Virus record (IMG/VR): IMGVR_UViG_3300021963_000040
Location: 62,001 to 126,000 of that record
From: a virus
DNA length: 64,000 nt
Reading direction: 5' to 3' (one strand)
The translations under genes and the position numbers were made by a program. Shown piece by piece: positions 1-9,548 of the stretch. Under the pieces are notes generated by a model. That model ran no database searches and was not told where the DNA came from. It saw only the letters and a list, made by a program, of their open reading frames with translations. Within the stretch, counting starts at the first letter, position 1, and every line of letters starts with the position of its first letter.

Positions 1-34
1 TGACTTATCTTGGCTAATAGTATAAACTATATAC

Positions 35-1045
35 ATGAGCCTTGTCCAGTCGACACTACGTCAATTCTTGCCTACACAAAAGGTAAGTTCTAGCGGCTGG
101 TTAAGTTTCAATTGTCCAGTATGCACTCAAAATGGTCAAACTAGGCCAGACACTCGGAAACGTGGCGGGGTCCGTTTTCCGGATTCAGACAGTTTCCAAT
201 ATAATTGTTTCAATTGCCATTTTACTACAGGTTGGAGTCCTGGTCGAGGATTAAGCAGTAGAGCAAAGTTATTATTCAAATCATTAGGTATGCAAGAAGC
301 AGATGTACAGCGTTTGCAACTTGAATTAATGAGAGAACAAGAACAACAAAACCTACTTGCAGAATACAAACGTAAAGAAGAACGTGTTAAGTTTGTTCCA
401 AATTGGAATGCAGTAAATTTACCAGCCGGAGCAGAACCTCTATTAAAATCAACTAGTCCTTTTGCTGAAGAAGGTAGAAAATATTTGGAGTCTAGAAACA
501 TACTAGACTTGACCAATTGGTATTGGAGTGACTTAGAAGCATTTAACATGATGTGTCGAGTTATACTTCCATTAACATATAAAGGACAAGTAGTAGGATA
601 TCATGCACGTTGGATAGGAACCCCTCCTACAAAAGAGAATGCCAAGGTAATTAAAGAACAGCCCAGGGATTATGTATTTGGTTACGACTTACAAGAAGAA
701 ACTAGAGAATATGTAATTGTAGTAGAAGGTGAATATGATGCATTATCCATAGGTGGTATGGCTATTGGCAGTAACAGCATTTCAGAAAATCAAGCAGACG
801 TCATAAACAGTTTAGGTAAACAGGTTATTGCCGTTGCCGACCGAGACAAAGCAGGATTCAAATTTAGCGGAGATGCTATCAAACATAATTGGGCCATGAG
901 CTTTCCGGAGTGGGACAGTGACATTAAAGACGTTGCTGACGCATGCCAACGTTATGGTAGGTTATTTGTGTTGAGATCTATTCTTGACGCAGTAGAGACA
1001 AATCCAGTAAAATTACAAGTATTAGCGAGAACACATTGTGAGTGA
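35..1045 (+). CDS. DNA primase, T4 gp61-like
   Basis: It would make RNA primers for lagging-strand synthesis with the helicase encoded next. The 336-residue protein has an N-terminal zinc finger (C27, C30, C58, C61) and a C-terminal Toprim domain: VEGEYD at 230-235, ADRDKAG at 268-274 and an acidic DIKDV near 296. This matches the zinc-finger-plus-Toprim layout of phage primases. It overlaps the helicase start by 8 bases, so the two are probably translationally coupled. The ATG lies only a few bases after a TATAAA-like -10, so the message may be almost leaderless; any -35 would sit at the very window edge. Confidence 0.9.
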   Translation: MSLVQSTLRQFLPTQKVSSSGWLSFNCPVCTQNGQTRPDTRKRGGVRFPDSDSFQYNCFNCHFTTGWSPGRGLSSRAKLLFKSLGMQEADVQRLQLELMREQEQQNLLAEYKRKEERVKFVPNWNAVNLPAGAEPLLKSTSPFAEEGRKYLESRNILDLTNWYWSDLEAFNMMCRVILPLTYKGQVVGYHARWIGTPPTKENAKVIKEQPRDYVFGYDLQEETREYVIVVEGEYDALSIGGMAIGSNSISENQADVINSLGKQVIAVADRDKAGFKFSGDAIKHNWAMSFPEWDSDIKDVADACQRYGRLFVLRSILDAVETNPVKLQVLARTHCE

Positions 1046-2456
1046 TACAGTAGAATATTCAGAAGATATACAAAGGTTATTTTTAGAGTTCTTAGCCAGC
1101 GATAAAGAACTTGTTGCACGTTGCACAAGTATCTTAGATCCTGCTTTCTTTCATAGAACACTACAACCTACAGCAGAGTTTATTAAGAAGTTTGTAGACG
1201 AATACGGTGCAATCCCGTCAGTAGAACAAATACACGCAACCACAGGAGTTCAACTTAAAGGTGTAGGTGTAATTAGCGAAGAACACCAAAAATGGTTCTT
1301 AGATGAATTTGAGCAGTTTAGTAAGCACAAGGCTTTAGAAAAAGCTATTCTTAAGTCAGCAGACTTATTAGAAAAGAATGACTACGGTAAAGTAGAAAAG
1401 TTAATCAAAGAAGCAATAGAAGTAGGGCTTGCTAAGAGCTTTGGTACAGATTACTTTGCTGACCCAATGGGTCGTTTACAAAATTTAAAAAGTAAAAATG
1501 GTGCAACTAGTACAGGCTGGAAAAGCATGGATGAAAAGTTGTATGGCGGTTTTAACAGGGGCGAGCTTAATATTTTTGCTGGCGGATCTGGTGCAGGTAA
1601 ATCCCTGTTCTTACAAAACTTAGCACTAAACTGGGTGCGACAAGGATTAAACGTTGTTTATGTAAGTTTGGAACTTAGCGAAGGACTATGTAGTATGCGT
1701 ATGGACAGTATGCTTACTGGAACTAGTACCCGTGAAATTTACAAGCAATTAGAAGACGTTGATCTTAAAGTCCGAATGGCCGGTAAGAAAGCAGGTAAAC
1801 TACAAATTGTACAGCTACCCAACGGTATTACAGTTAACGACTTAAAAAGCTGGTTAAAAGAGTTTACTATTCAACAAGGTGCCAAAGTAGACTGCGTAGT
1901 TATTGACTATTTAGATTTAATGATGCCCGCAGGCCAAAAAATTAGTGTTGCTGACTTGTTTATTAAGGACAAGCTAGTATCCGAAGAATTACGTAATTTT
2001 GCTATCCAGGGTAACTATTTCCTAGCAACAGCCTCACAGCTAAACAGATCGGCTGTAGAATCAGTAGAGTTTGATCATAGCCATATTTCAGGCGGTTTAA
2101 GTAAGATTCAAACAGCGGATAACGTTATTGGCATCTTTAACAGTATTACTATGCGTGAGCGTGGTAGGGTACAAATTCAGTTCATGAAAACACGTAGTTC
2201 AAGTGGGGTAGGACAAAAGGTAGAATTACTGTTTGATGTAAACACACTATTCATTGGCGATTTAAGCGAAGAAGATCAACAAAGCGGGCCAACCCATGCA
2301 GACGTGCTATACAACGGGCTAAAACGTCAAAGTATGCAAGGACAAGGTGGGCCCTTACCCGGAGTAGCACTAAAACAAGCTGAAAAGGAGAATTCTAGTA
2401 TTAGTTCATCTGTAAGCAATTCAGAGGATTTACGCCGGAAATTGCTTAAAAGATAA
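1038..2456 (+). CDS. replicative DNA helicase, DnaB/gp41-like
   Basis: This is a hexameric RecA-fold helicase that would unwind the fork and pair with the upstream primase. An all-helical N-terminal half (1-155) is followed by the ATPase core, with Walker A GGSGAGKS at 182-189 and Walker B CVVIDYLDL at 286-294. The length (472 residues) is normal for gp41/DnaB proteins. The C-terminus after about residue 420 is polar, Ser/Gln-rich and probably disordered. It follows the primase with an 8-base overlap. Confidence 0.93.
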   Translation: MSDTVEYSEDIQRLFLEFLASDKELVARCTSILDPAFFHRTLQPTAEFIKKFVDEYGAIPSVEQIHATTGVQLKGVGVISEEHQKWFLDEFEQFSKHKALEKAILKSADLLEKNDYGKVEKLIKEAIEVGLAKSFGTDYFADPMGRLQNLKSKNGATSTGWKSMDEKLYGGFNRGELNIFAGGSGAGKSLFLQNLALNWVRQGLNVVYVSLELSEGLCSMRMDSMLTGTSTREIYKQLEDVDLKVRMAGKKAGKLQIVQLPNGITVNDLKSWLKEFTIQQGAKVDCVVIDYLDLMMPAGQKISVADLFIKDKLVSEELRNFAIQGNYFLATASQLNRSAVESVEFDHSHISGGLSKIQTADNVIGIFNSITMRERGRVQIQFMKTRSSSGVGQKVELLFDVNTLFIGDLSEEDQQSGPTHADVLYNGLKRQSMQGQGGPLPGVALKQAEKENSSISSSVSNSEDLRRKLLKR

Positions 2457-2478
2457 CTAAAGTTGACTACTGAAAAAC

Positions 2479-2503
2479 GATAAATAATCAATATTATTAT
2501 CGT
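2479..2503 (+). promoter_or_regulatory. TAAATA late-promoter-like motif within an inverted repeat
   Basis: GATAAATAA sits about 28 bases upstream of the next start. It forms the left arm of an imperfect inverted repeat with ATTATTATCG. T4-type phages use TATAAATA at -10 for gp55-dependent late transcription. The same core recurs upstream of many genes in this window, so a late promoter is a reasonable inference. Confidence 0.4.
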
Positions 2504-2514
2504 ATTGCGATCAA

Positions 2515-2775
2515 ATGAAACGACAAACAAGATCTATACTTGATGAAATTAGTAATATCATACCGAAAAATGATATTCATTCGGTGGTAGAAAGTAAAGC
2601 CACCCAAGTGATCGCCTCAGTAACCAACTTAATCAGCTTAATCGAATCTAGCTATCCTGAACCACAGCGTAGCGAACTACTAAAAAGATTGTTTAATAGC
2701 ATTAAGACCGGTGATGAGCGCAAGTTCCAACGCGGTATAAGAGCTATTAAGGAATCTAAAAATGAAAATAAATGA
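2515..2775 (+). CDS. hypothetical small protein
   Basis: An 86-residue, mostly helical, charged protein with no motif I recognise. It lies between the helicase and the first large virion-like gene and overlaps that gene by 14 bases, which supports it being a real member of the operon. A Lys-rich C-terminus (KESKNENK) and the small size would suit a DNA- or protein-binding accessory factor, but nothing in the sequence assigns a function. Confidence 0.7.
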   Translation: MKRQTRSILDEISNIIPKNDIHSVVESKATQVIASVTNLISLIESSYPEPQRSELLKRLFNSIKTGDERKFQRGIRAIKESKNENK

Positions 2776-4951
2776 TTTAGGGCAAGACCCCTTTACAACT
2801 GCATTATACGAAGCAGGCATAGCAGATTGGTTTAATGATGCTTCCGGTGATCGAGAATTCAAGGATTATAAAGAAGGTCTGAAAAAGGACTACTTGCGTT
2901 GGGCTAATTTAACACAAGGTGTTAAAGGTAAAGAAGCCGAAGAAAACGTACAGCTCATTAAACAGTGGTTATCTACTCAATATGGTTTAGGTGATGCTGA
3001 TCTCAAAGGCTTAGGCGGAGAAGAAGCACAAGATCAAGCACAAGATCAAGCACAAGATCAAGCACAAGATCAAACAACCCCAGCACCAGTTGATAATAAA
3101 ACAACCCCAGCGCCTACACCTGCTCCGACTCCTGCTCCGACTCCTGCTCCTAAAGATACTGCACAAGCAGACAAGATTAAAGCTAACGTAGCCGCTAATC
3201 AAGCCGCACGTCAAGGCGGCGGTAATAGTATGGACCTAAACAAATGGTACCAAGACTATCAAGCAGAACAAACCCCTGTTGGTAAGATGAATTTAGTTAA
3301 AGAACTAGTTAACCGTGTTGCTGATTATGGTCCCAAAGACGTTGATTCTATGAAAGCAATTCTAAAACGCATTCGTAGTGATCAAGCAATTGGTAAGCAA
3401 GGTGCTCAGTTCATTGATAGCGCATTAGCTAGAATGGGCCAAGGCAAAGATATGGCCGCTACTCCACAAGGTAACGCTAAACCTCAACAAGCTAAACCAG
3501 CACCACAACAACCAGCTGGTCCTACAGCTTCTGCACAATCAGACCAAGGCAAGCCTGGCTTCTTACAAAACAAAATCAAAGGTGGCGTACAACGTACTGG
3601 TGCACCTGGCTTTGCAAAACAAACAGTTAACAACAGCGTTATGTATCATGTAAACGCTATTGTAGAAGCACTAGGTTACACAATGGACCAGTTAGGTTAT
3701 ACAGTTCTTAAAGAATCTGCAACAACTTCTACAATCTATAACAGAGCAATGTTAACAGAATCTCAGTTATACCAATTGAATGAATTAGTTCCAACAAGCC
3801 CATTACCTCGTCAAGCAGGTACGCTAGGTAATATCGCAGGTGGTCTAGGAGCAATGGTAGGTAAAGCTAAAGGCGCTTGGCAAGGAGCTAAAGATGCATA
3901 CACAGGTCAAAAAACTCTAGGACAGAATCAAGGTCGTGCTCAACAAGCAGGCAGTGACTTAGGTGCTACTGGTGATCAAGCCGCACAAAATCCTGGTGCC
4001 AACACAGCACTAACTGGCGGGCCAGAAGCAGGCATGGGAGCCAAAGGTAAAGCAGGCGGCAATGCCGCAGGCGGCGCAGGTAATCTAGGTGGCGGTGATA
4101 TATGGGATAAAGTTACTCGTCTAATGTATAATACAGGTAGACTAGAAACTAACCCTAGAAATAACATGGGCAATAAGATGGGTAACTGGATGCTGAAAGG
4201 TACCGGCTACGAAATGGATAATACCAAAGGTATGGCTAGAGGTGGTTATAATAACGGTGGTGGAGCACAAGGCCTAGGCGGTGGTGGTAGTCAAGGCGGT
4301 GGACAACAAACCACAGCACAAAAAATGGCTAACATGGCCCAAGGTGGTGGACAAGCCGGCGGCAGAGAATTACCATTCCAACAAGGTGGTGGACAAGCAG
4401 GCGGTAATACTCCAGCGGAACAGCCAACACAAGGCGGTGGACAAGCAGGTGGTAATACCCCAGCAGAACAACCAACACAGGGTGGTGGACAAGCAGGTGG
4501 ACAAGCAGGCGGACAAGCAGGCGGACAAGCAGGCGGTAATACTCCAGCAGAACAACCTGGTACAGAAGAAGGCGGTAAAGTTGAAGGAACTCTTGACGCT
4601 AACCAATTAGCTAAACTATTACCTGGTATAGATTCTAATTCTATTGCTAAAGGTATTGCTGATGTTAAAGCAGGTAAACAACCTGGTGCAAAACAAAAGC
4701 AAGCATTTGGTGATGCTATGGTCGCCCTAATTAAAGCAGATCCTTCTACTACTGCCAAAGTAATGCAAAGTCTAACAAAACTATCATCACAAACCGGCGG
4801 TAATGCTCAGGCATATGATGTTAGCGGTAAATCAGGTCCTGATGCAGGTCAAGAAGAACATAACGCAAACTCTGCCGCAATAGATGCAAGACGCAAGGCA
4901 GGCTTAATGGCCAGTAGAATTTTTGGATCATATAAAAAGAATGCAGGTTAA
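2762..4951 (+). CDS. large low-complexity protein, probable virion component
   Basis: A 729-residue protein beginning MKINDL, a start shared with several neighbours. A helical N-terminus (1-80) is followed by AQDQ repeats (about 88-104) and a Pro/Ala TPAP tract (about 112-128). A central folded part spans about 150-350. A long Gly/Gln region (about 400-610) contains GGGQAGGNTPAEQP repeats, and a short helical C-terminal domain about 620-690 resembles the C-terminus of the next protein. No enzymatic motif is visible. The composition and the neighbouring MKIN proteins suggest a capsid-internal or tail-associated structural role; function unproven. Confidence 0.75.
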   Translation: MKINDLGQDPFTTALYEAGIADWFNDASGDREFKDYKEGLKKDYLRWANLTQGVKGKEAEENVQLIKQWLSTQYGLGDADLKGLGGEEAQDQAQDQAQDQAQDQTTPAPVDNKTTPAPTPAPTPAPTPAPKDTAQADKIKANVAANQAARQGGGNSMDLNKWYQDYQAEQTPVGKMNLVKELVNRVADYGPKDVDSMKAILKRIRSDQAIGKQGAQFIDSALARMGQGKDMAATPQGNAKPQQAKPAPQQPAGPTASAQSDQGKPGFLQNKIKGGVQRTGAPGFAKQTVNNSVMYHVNAIVEALGYTMDQLGYTVLKESATTSTIYNRAMLTESQLYQLNELVPTSPLPRQAGTLGNIAGGLGAMVGKAKGAWQGAKDAYTGQKTLGQNQGRAQQAGSDLGATGDQAAQNPGANTALTGGPEAGMGAKGKAGGNAAGGAGNLGGGDIWDKVTRLMYNTGRLETNPRNNMGNKMGNWMLKGTGYEMDNTKGMARGGYNNGGGAQGLGGGGSQGGGQQTTAQKMANMAQGGGQAGGRELPFQQGGGQAGGNTPAEQPTQGGGQAGGNTPAEQPTQGGGQAGGQAGGQAGGQAGGNTPAEQPGTEEGGKVEGTLDANQLAKLLPGIDSNSIAKGIADVKAGKQPGAKQKQAFGDAMVALIKADPSTTAKVMQSLTKLSSQTGGNAQAYDVSGKSGPDAGQEEHNANSAAIDARRKAGLMASRIFGSYKKNAG
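4380..4548 (+). repeat. in-gene tandem repeats encoding GGGQAGG units
   Basis: Tandem units encode GGGQAGGNTPAEQPTQ two to three times, then shorter QAGG units four times. They lie in the preceding 729-residue protein. Such repeats can expand or contract by slippage, so the length may vary between strains. Confidence 0.85.
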
Positions 4952-4953
4952 TA

Positions 4954-6567
4954 ATGAAAATAAATCAACTAGTACCGTCATCATCTAAACCATTGTTTGA
5001 ATCATATGGATTAACTGATCCCTATTTTGAGTCATGGCAAAAAGACATCCATCCTATGCTGTGCGAAGTAGCAATGGATCCTGCCCAAATTGAAAACTTA
5101 TTCAAATCTGTAGAAAAAGGTGCAGGCCGTACTGGATTAGGTAAAGGGATAGATGCAGTTAAAGGTGCCGCAAGTAAAATCAGTGATGCTTGGTTTAACA
5201 AATTAGGCGGCATGTTACAAAGCAGTGACATTGTACAAGGCTTTGATGCCAAGTGGGAACAAATTAAAACTAGTGTTGCCGCAGAACATCCTGACTTGGC
5301 TAAGTCTTTAGCCAAGTATAAACAGTTCGCAGATAACAATCCTAAAACACAAAAATTCTTATTAGCTATTGCGGCGTCAGTTGCGGCCGCGGCAGGTGTA
5401 GCACTTGCAGGCGGCATTGGTGCTAGTGCTTTAGCAATTGGTACAGGAACTGGTATTGCCGTTGGTATTATTAATATTGCTGACAGATTGCTCAAAGATG
5501 AAAAACTATCTACTGCTGTAGGCCGAGGTGCAACTGCTGGTATCACTGCTGGAGTTACAGCAATCATTGGTCAGCAAGCCGCAAAAATACTAGGCGGGCT
5601 GGTACAAGGTATTGTTAAAGCAGTAGCCGGCGATGGCCAAGTATTGAGATATCAATTTATTAATCAATTCGGGGAAAGTATTTCAGCAGTTGGTACTCCT
5701 GACGATATTAATATGTTTCAAAAATTAGTAAGAAAAATCGCAAATGCATCAAGTGATGGCGCGGCACAATCAGCCGCTGAAGCACTAGTAAGATTACAAC
5801 AAAAAATGACTTCTCCTGAATATCTAGAAATGTTAGGTAAGGTAAGAGAAGCCAAAGCACTATTAGGCACAGCTAAAGAAGTTACAAAAGTTGTCGGTTC
5901 TTTAGCAACAAGCATTGCAAGCGGCGCGGCAGGCACAGCGGCGGCCGATGCAGGCCAAAAGAAAGAATCAATTCAGCGTAAAGGAACAATGCTTTCTGAG
6001 GCGCAATTAAATGAACTATTTGGTATTACAGGTAACAAAGTTGATGCATCTGCACTAATGAAAGCCTGGAAAAAAGCAGGTAGCCCGACTGACAGTAATG
6101 CTGTGGCAAAAATATTAGCAGACGGTGGGGTTGACCAAACAGTTATCTCAAATAGTTTTAAAGAAATAGGTGTAGAAGCCCCAACAAATACGGCAGGTGA
6201 ACCTGAAAAAGTAGAACCTACTATGGACACTCCTACTTCAACTACTACAACACCAACAGATAAAGGAAAGAATATGGCAGAACCAACAACAGATACAACT
6301 TCCGGCGGCGGTGATGCTACCGGTGGCGCAGGCGGTGATCAACAAATGCAAGGCAATCTAGATATAACAAGTCTAGGTAAACTAGTACCAAGCATTGGTA
6401 AAAATCCAACTCCATTTAAAGCCGCCATGGCCGCAATTAAAGCAAATAAACCACTAACTCCTGTAATGAAGTCTGCTATGGGCAACGCATTCATGGACTT
6501 AGTATACATGGACGCATCTACTGTTAGTAAAGTAAGTGCAATGCTTAAAAAGGTTTCAACGCAATGA
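4954..6567 (+). CDS. virion-like protein with hydrophobic Ala/Gly segment
   Basis: A 537-residue protein starting MKINQL, two bases after the previous stop. Residues about 130-185 form a long Ala/Gly/Ile-rich stretch with membrane-like character (AAAGVALAGGIGASALAIG and following). A second Ala-rich stretch lies near 310-330. The C-terminal 80 residues resemble the C-terminus of the preceding protein (LGKLVPSIGKNP...MSAM...VSAMLKKVS against LAKLLPGIDSN...), so the two appear to share a terminal module. A membrane-active or ejected capsid-internal protein is possible, but this is only inference. Confidence 0.72.
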   Translation: MKINQLVPSSSKPLFESYGLTDPYFESWQKDIHPMLCEVAMDPAQIENLFKSVEKGAGRTGLGKGIDAVKGAASKISDAWFNKLGGMLQSSDIVQGFDAKWEQIKTSVAAEHPDLAKSLAKYKQFADNNPKTQKFLLAIAASVAAAAGVALAGGIGASALAIGTGTGIAVGIINIADRLLKDEKLSTAVGRGATAGITAGVTAIIGQQAAKILGGLVQGIVKAVAGDGQVLRYQFINQFGESISAVGTPDDINMFQKLVRKIANASSDGAAQSAAEALVRLQQKMTSPEYLEMLGKVREAKALLGTAKEVTKVVGSLATSIASGAAGTAAADAGQKKESIQRKGTMLSEAQLNELFGITGNKVDASALMKAWKKAGSPTDSNAVAKILADGGVDQTVISNSFKEIGVEAPTNTAGEPEKVEPTMDTPTSTTTTPTDKGKNMAEPTTDTTSGGGDATGGAGGDQQMQGNLDITSLGKLVPSIGKNPTPFKAAMAAIKANKPLTPVMKSAMGNAFMDLVYMDASTVSKVSAMLKKVSTQ

Positions 6568-7904
6568 AAATCAATGAACTTACTCTTGCCGGTAAACGCA
6601 AACGTCCAGCTAGAATGAGACCTAAAAGAATGATCCAAAAGGAGTTCTTTGATCAAATCAACGAGGCCAAAGAAGGTAAAAACGTTCACCTAGAACACTT
6701 AGAAGACGAAATCATTAACAAAGGTCATGCAGGCATCGATCAAGTTGTTGCTACCCTTAAAGGACTAAGCAACATGCTTGCAGGTCACGTTGATCAAAAG
6801 TATAAAATATCTACAAAGTGGGACGGTGCTCCTGCTATCATTTGTGGTACTGATCCTACTGATCGTAAATTTTTTGTTGGAACTAAATCAGTATTTGCTA
6901 AAGAGCCAAAGTTAGTTAAGTCTAAAGCTGACGTTAATTCTATGTATGGCGACAAGCCAGAATTGGCCGCTAAACTTTTAACATCATTAACTTACCTAAG
7001 TAAGATTGGCATTCAAGGTGTTTTACAAGGCGACTTACTATATGCTGGCAAAGAAGATCTTAAGACGGCAACAATCAACGGCGAAGAATACCTTACGTTT
7101 CGCCCTAACACAATTACATACGCGGTACCAGCTAACAGTAATCTAGCACAAAAGATTATGTCATCTAAAATGGGTATTGTATTCCATACTGAATACACTG
7201 GCGGTCCTACTCTAGCTGAAATGGAAGCACAATTTGGTTATGATGCCGAACCATTAACGCACAGTACAGAAGTATGGGTTAATGATGCATTAGTTAAAGA
7301 CTTATCTGGTAGTGCAACAATGACAGCCGAAGAAACAAATGCTATTAATACCGCAATTAAAAATGTGGAAGCAAGTGCCAGCACAATTAAGCTAGAAACA
7401 TTTGCATGGATTGATCATGACTTGGGCGGCGTCGAGTTTAAAACTGACTTGAAAGCGCACATTAATAGTATGATTAGGACTGCTGGTGCGTTTGAAAGTG
7501 ACCCTGCCAAGTTTGCAGAAGGTTATGTTAACCGTTATCGTACTAAAATGTTGCAGGCCATTGATATGCTTAAAACTGAAAAAGGTAAAGCAGGTAAGCA
7601 AGCAACAATGGAAGAAGACTTAGAATTCTTAAACAGCCATGTCAACGAGCTTAAAGCATTCTATAATTTGTACATGAGAGCAATAACAGCTAAACTATTT
7701 CTTGTTAAGAAGTTAGCAGAGATTAAGAGTCTCGACAGCTTCTTAGAAACAGGCCCTGGCGAATACAAAGTAACACCTGAAGAAGGTAAAGTTATTATTG
7801 ACCATATGGGTAATGCTGTTAAATTAGTTGACCGTTTAGAATTTAGCCGTGCTAACTTTACTATGCCTAAAAATTGGGGTGGCAATGGATCTGCAACTGC
7901 TTAA
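6564..7904 (+). CDS. ligase-like nucleotidyltransferase-fold protein (DUF6267-like)
   Basis: A 446-residue protein starting MKINEL, overlapping the previous stop by 4 bases (ATGA). It contains KWDGAPAI with Lys85, matching motif I (KxDG) of ATP-dependent RNA/DNA ligases, and a GVLQGDLLY segment near 150 that resembles a ligase motif III region. Related proteins occur in T4-like cyanophages as unknowns. The N-terminus (GKRKRPARMRPKR) is very basic. Covalent nucleotidyl transfer is plausible but unproven; a sealing or end-repair role packaged with the DNA is one possibility. Confidence 0.7.
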   Translation: MKINELTLAGKRKRPARMRPKRMIQKEFFDQINEAKEGKNVHLEHLEDEIINKGHAGIDQVVATLKGLSNMLAGHVDQKYKISTKWDGAPAIICGTDPTDRKFFVGTKSVFAKEPKLVKSKADVNSMYGDKPELAAKLLTSLTYLSKIGIQGVLQGDLLYAGKEDLKTATINGEEYLTFRPNTITYAVPANSNLAQKIMSSKMGIVFHTEYTGGPTLAEMEAQFGYDAEPLTHSTEVWVNDALVKDLSGSATMTAEETNAINTAIKNVEASASTIKLETFAWIDHDLGGVEFKTDLKAHINSMIRTAGAFESDPAKFAEGYVNRYRTKMLQAIDMLKTEKGKAGKQATMEEDLEFLNSHVNELKAFYNLYMRAITAKLFLVKKLAEIKSLDSFLETGPGEYKVTPEEGKVIIDHMGNAVKLVDRLEFSRANFTMPKNWGGNGSATA

Positions 7905-8541
7905 CGAACTGCACGAACGTAACATTCCTGGTACATATATGGAAAGCAAGTTCTTTCTAAATCCAGGTAATGCTCATGTTATTGATCAGCGTGATTTATC
8001 TCAAATCACGTTTGTTGCCTTAATGGCTCTTTTTGTTTTATATCAGGTTCCTCATACTAGAAACCTTGCGGCAGAATACGCTACTAATACTACTAGATGG
8101 GATATGAGCGGAACTTATGCTAGACATAGAATACAAGCCACAGATCTGTACATAAGTTTACAAGCATTACATGATTACGAGCATAGTCAAATAGCAGGAC
8201 AACTTAAAAAAGCCGACGACATAAACAGAGTACAAGTTAGCACTCAAAAAATTAGTAAAACTAAGCAACCCGTAAAGCGTTATTTGCTAGATATAGCATA
8301 TTATCAGCTAAACTTAGAACCAGTAAGATTTTTCTTTAATTTAGAAGCAAATTTATATATCGTCGATCCTACCCTTAAAAACTTACGTAGACAAGTTAAT
8401 AGCTGGCCTACGCTAAACAAAGGGGAAAAAATATATACTATCACACGTATTGCAACGTGGTTAAAGCGTCATGCACCCAAATATGACCTTAATTCACTAC
8501 TACAAAGAGCTATTTTAGCCCGCAATATTGATGTAAAATAA
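7885..8541 (+). CDS. hypothetical protein
   Basis: A 218-residue protein. I chose ATG 7885 (MDLQLLNELHERN) over the longer frame from 7849. A purine-rich GGGGTGG lies just upstream, and this start leaves a 20-base overlap with the previous gene. The product is mixed alpha/beta with a basic middle segment (KISKTKQPVKR) and no recognised motif. It belongs to the same run as the MKIN proteins and may be virion-related. Confidence 0.68.
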   Translation: MDLQLLNELHERNIPGTYMESKFFLNPGNAHVIDQRDLSQITFVALMALFVLYQVPHTRNLAAEYATNTTRWDMSGTYARHRIQATDLYISLQALHDYEHSQIAGQLKKADDINRVQVSTQKISKTKQPVKRYLLDIAYYQLNLEPVRFFFNLEANLYIVDPTLKNLRRQVNSWPTLNKGEKIYTITRIATWLKRHAPKYDLNSLLQRAILARNIDVK

Positions 8542-8563
8542 GCATCAAAATTACCTTCAGTGA

Positions 8564-8569
8564 TAAATA
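8564..8569 (+). promoter_or_regulatory. TAAATA late-promoter-like motif
   Basis: GATAAATAATA lies 46 bases before the small abundant-looking protein at 8616. That gene has a strong SD (TTAGGAGT) and its own terminator, so it looks like an independent, highly expressed late transcript. Confidence 0.45.
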
Positions 8570-8615
8570 ATATTAACAACCTTATAAGGTTTACAATTTT
8601 TAGGAGTCATATATT

Positions 8616-8909
8616 ATGGCAACAGTAACTCGTGTAAATGGTTCAGCTGGTTCTATCGAAGCAGTGGGCCGCGACCTACAATTCTTCACAATCGGTCAAT
8701 CCGATATTACAGCCGCTGAATTAGAAGCAATTCTAAACGCTATCACAATGCTAGGTTTCAGCGTTGAAGTAGTTGGTGCAGTAACATTCGGTACTAGCGA
8801 TACAGTAAACGTTATCCTAAGCGGTAACAGCAAGCTAGCCGCTAGCGATCTACAAACAGCCGCCGCGGCCGCAGTAGCTGGTACAACTGTAGTTGACCTA
8901 GCATTCTAA
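8616..8909 (+). CDS. small Ala-rich protein, probable abundant structural protein
   Basis: A 97-residue, Ala/Val/Thr-rich acidic protein with no Cys. A near-consensus SD (TAGGAGT) precedes it, a TAAATA motif lies upstream and an intrinsic terminator follows directly. It is therefore a monocistronic, probably highly transcribed unit. Small beta/alpha proteins of this kind are often tail-tube, decoration or other structural subunits, but I do not recognise the family. Confidence 0.72.
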   Translation: MATVTRVNGSAGSIEAVGRDLQFFTIGQSDITAAELEAILNAITMLGFSVEVVGAVTFGTSDTVNVILSGNSKLAASDLQTAAAAAVAGTTVVDLAF

Positions 8910-8932
8910 TTTAACCCATTAGAATACAAAAC

Positions 8933-8960
8933 ATACCCTGCTCTGGCAGGGTATTTTTTT
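8933..8960 (+). terminator. intrinsic terminator
   Basis: ATACCCTG pairs perfectly with CAGGGTAT across a six-base loop and is followed by a T-run. It closes the 8616-8909 transcript. Confidence 0.9.
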
Positions 8961-8963
8961 GAC

Positions 8964-8969
8964 TAAATA
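8964..8969 (+). promoter_or_regulatory. TAAATA late-promoter-like motif
   Basis: ACTAAATACA directly follows the terminator T-run and lies 24 bases before the 8994 start, so a new late transcript could begin here. Confidence 0.45.
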
Positions 8970-8993
8970 CACGTATATAATTATGAGGTACAT

Positions 8994-9446
8994 ATGATTA
9001 CACCAAAAGGAACTGCTCGTGGCGCTGAGAATCTCGGCGGAGACATGGACTTCTTTACTGCATATACTTTAGTAGATATTACAGATACAGGAGTCAGTGA
9101 TCCTGCACCGTCCAAAGGTTACAACCAAGCACAGAATTTAAACGCAATGATACAGATGATAGGATTAAGAACTCAGCCTGTAATGATTAGTGTTGACCGT
9201 ATAGAAAATGATAGTTTAGCAGACTATGATTTTGGTAGTAATTTTTCAGGAACTGCTGATATCTGGATGTTAAAATTTGCAACAGAAAGAAGCGGATATA
9301 CTACTGAAAGCACATTAATATCAGATTCAAATGGACTGCCTGTAGCTACAGGATTAGATGAAACAGTAACTATATCTCCGGCAGTATTAAACAGCACTAG
9401 TGCTACTGCTAAGAACATTTATTTTGTACAACATACTACATTATAA
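8994..9446 (+). CDS. hypothetical structural-like protein
   Basis: A 150-residue protein with a GAENLGGDMDFFTAYT start and a beta-rich remainder ending VYFVQH-like strands. The phrase GRDLQFFTIG in the 97-residue neighbour and GGDMDFFTAY here are weakly alike, which hints at a shared fold. A small virion protein is the best guess. The start has the SD TGAGGT seven bases upstream. Confidence 0.62.
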   Translation: MITPKGTARGAENLGGDMDFFTAYTLVDITDTGVSDPAPSKGYNQAQNLNAMIQMIGLRTQPVMISVDRIENDSLADYDFGSNFSGTADIWMLKFATERSGYTTESTLISDSNGLPVATGLDETVTISPAVLNSTSATAKNIYFVQHTTL

Positions 9447-9548
9447 AATAAATAAAGCATACACAGACTATTTGGCAAACTATCCACATTAAACTCTGGC
9501 TCAAAAAAGACACCCGTCGAAATCGAATAACGATAAGGACCATATCAC

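Noticed and set aside
3011-4758. Minus-strand and other-frame ORFs across the repeat-rich gene
   Set aside because: They are low-complexity mirror translations of the Gln/Gly repeats and have no SD.
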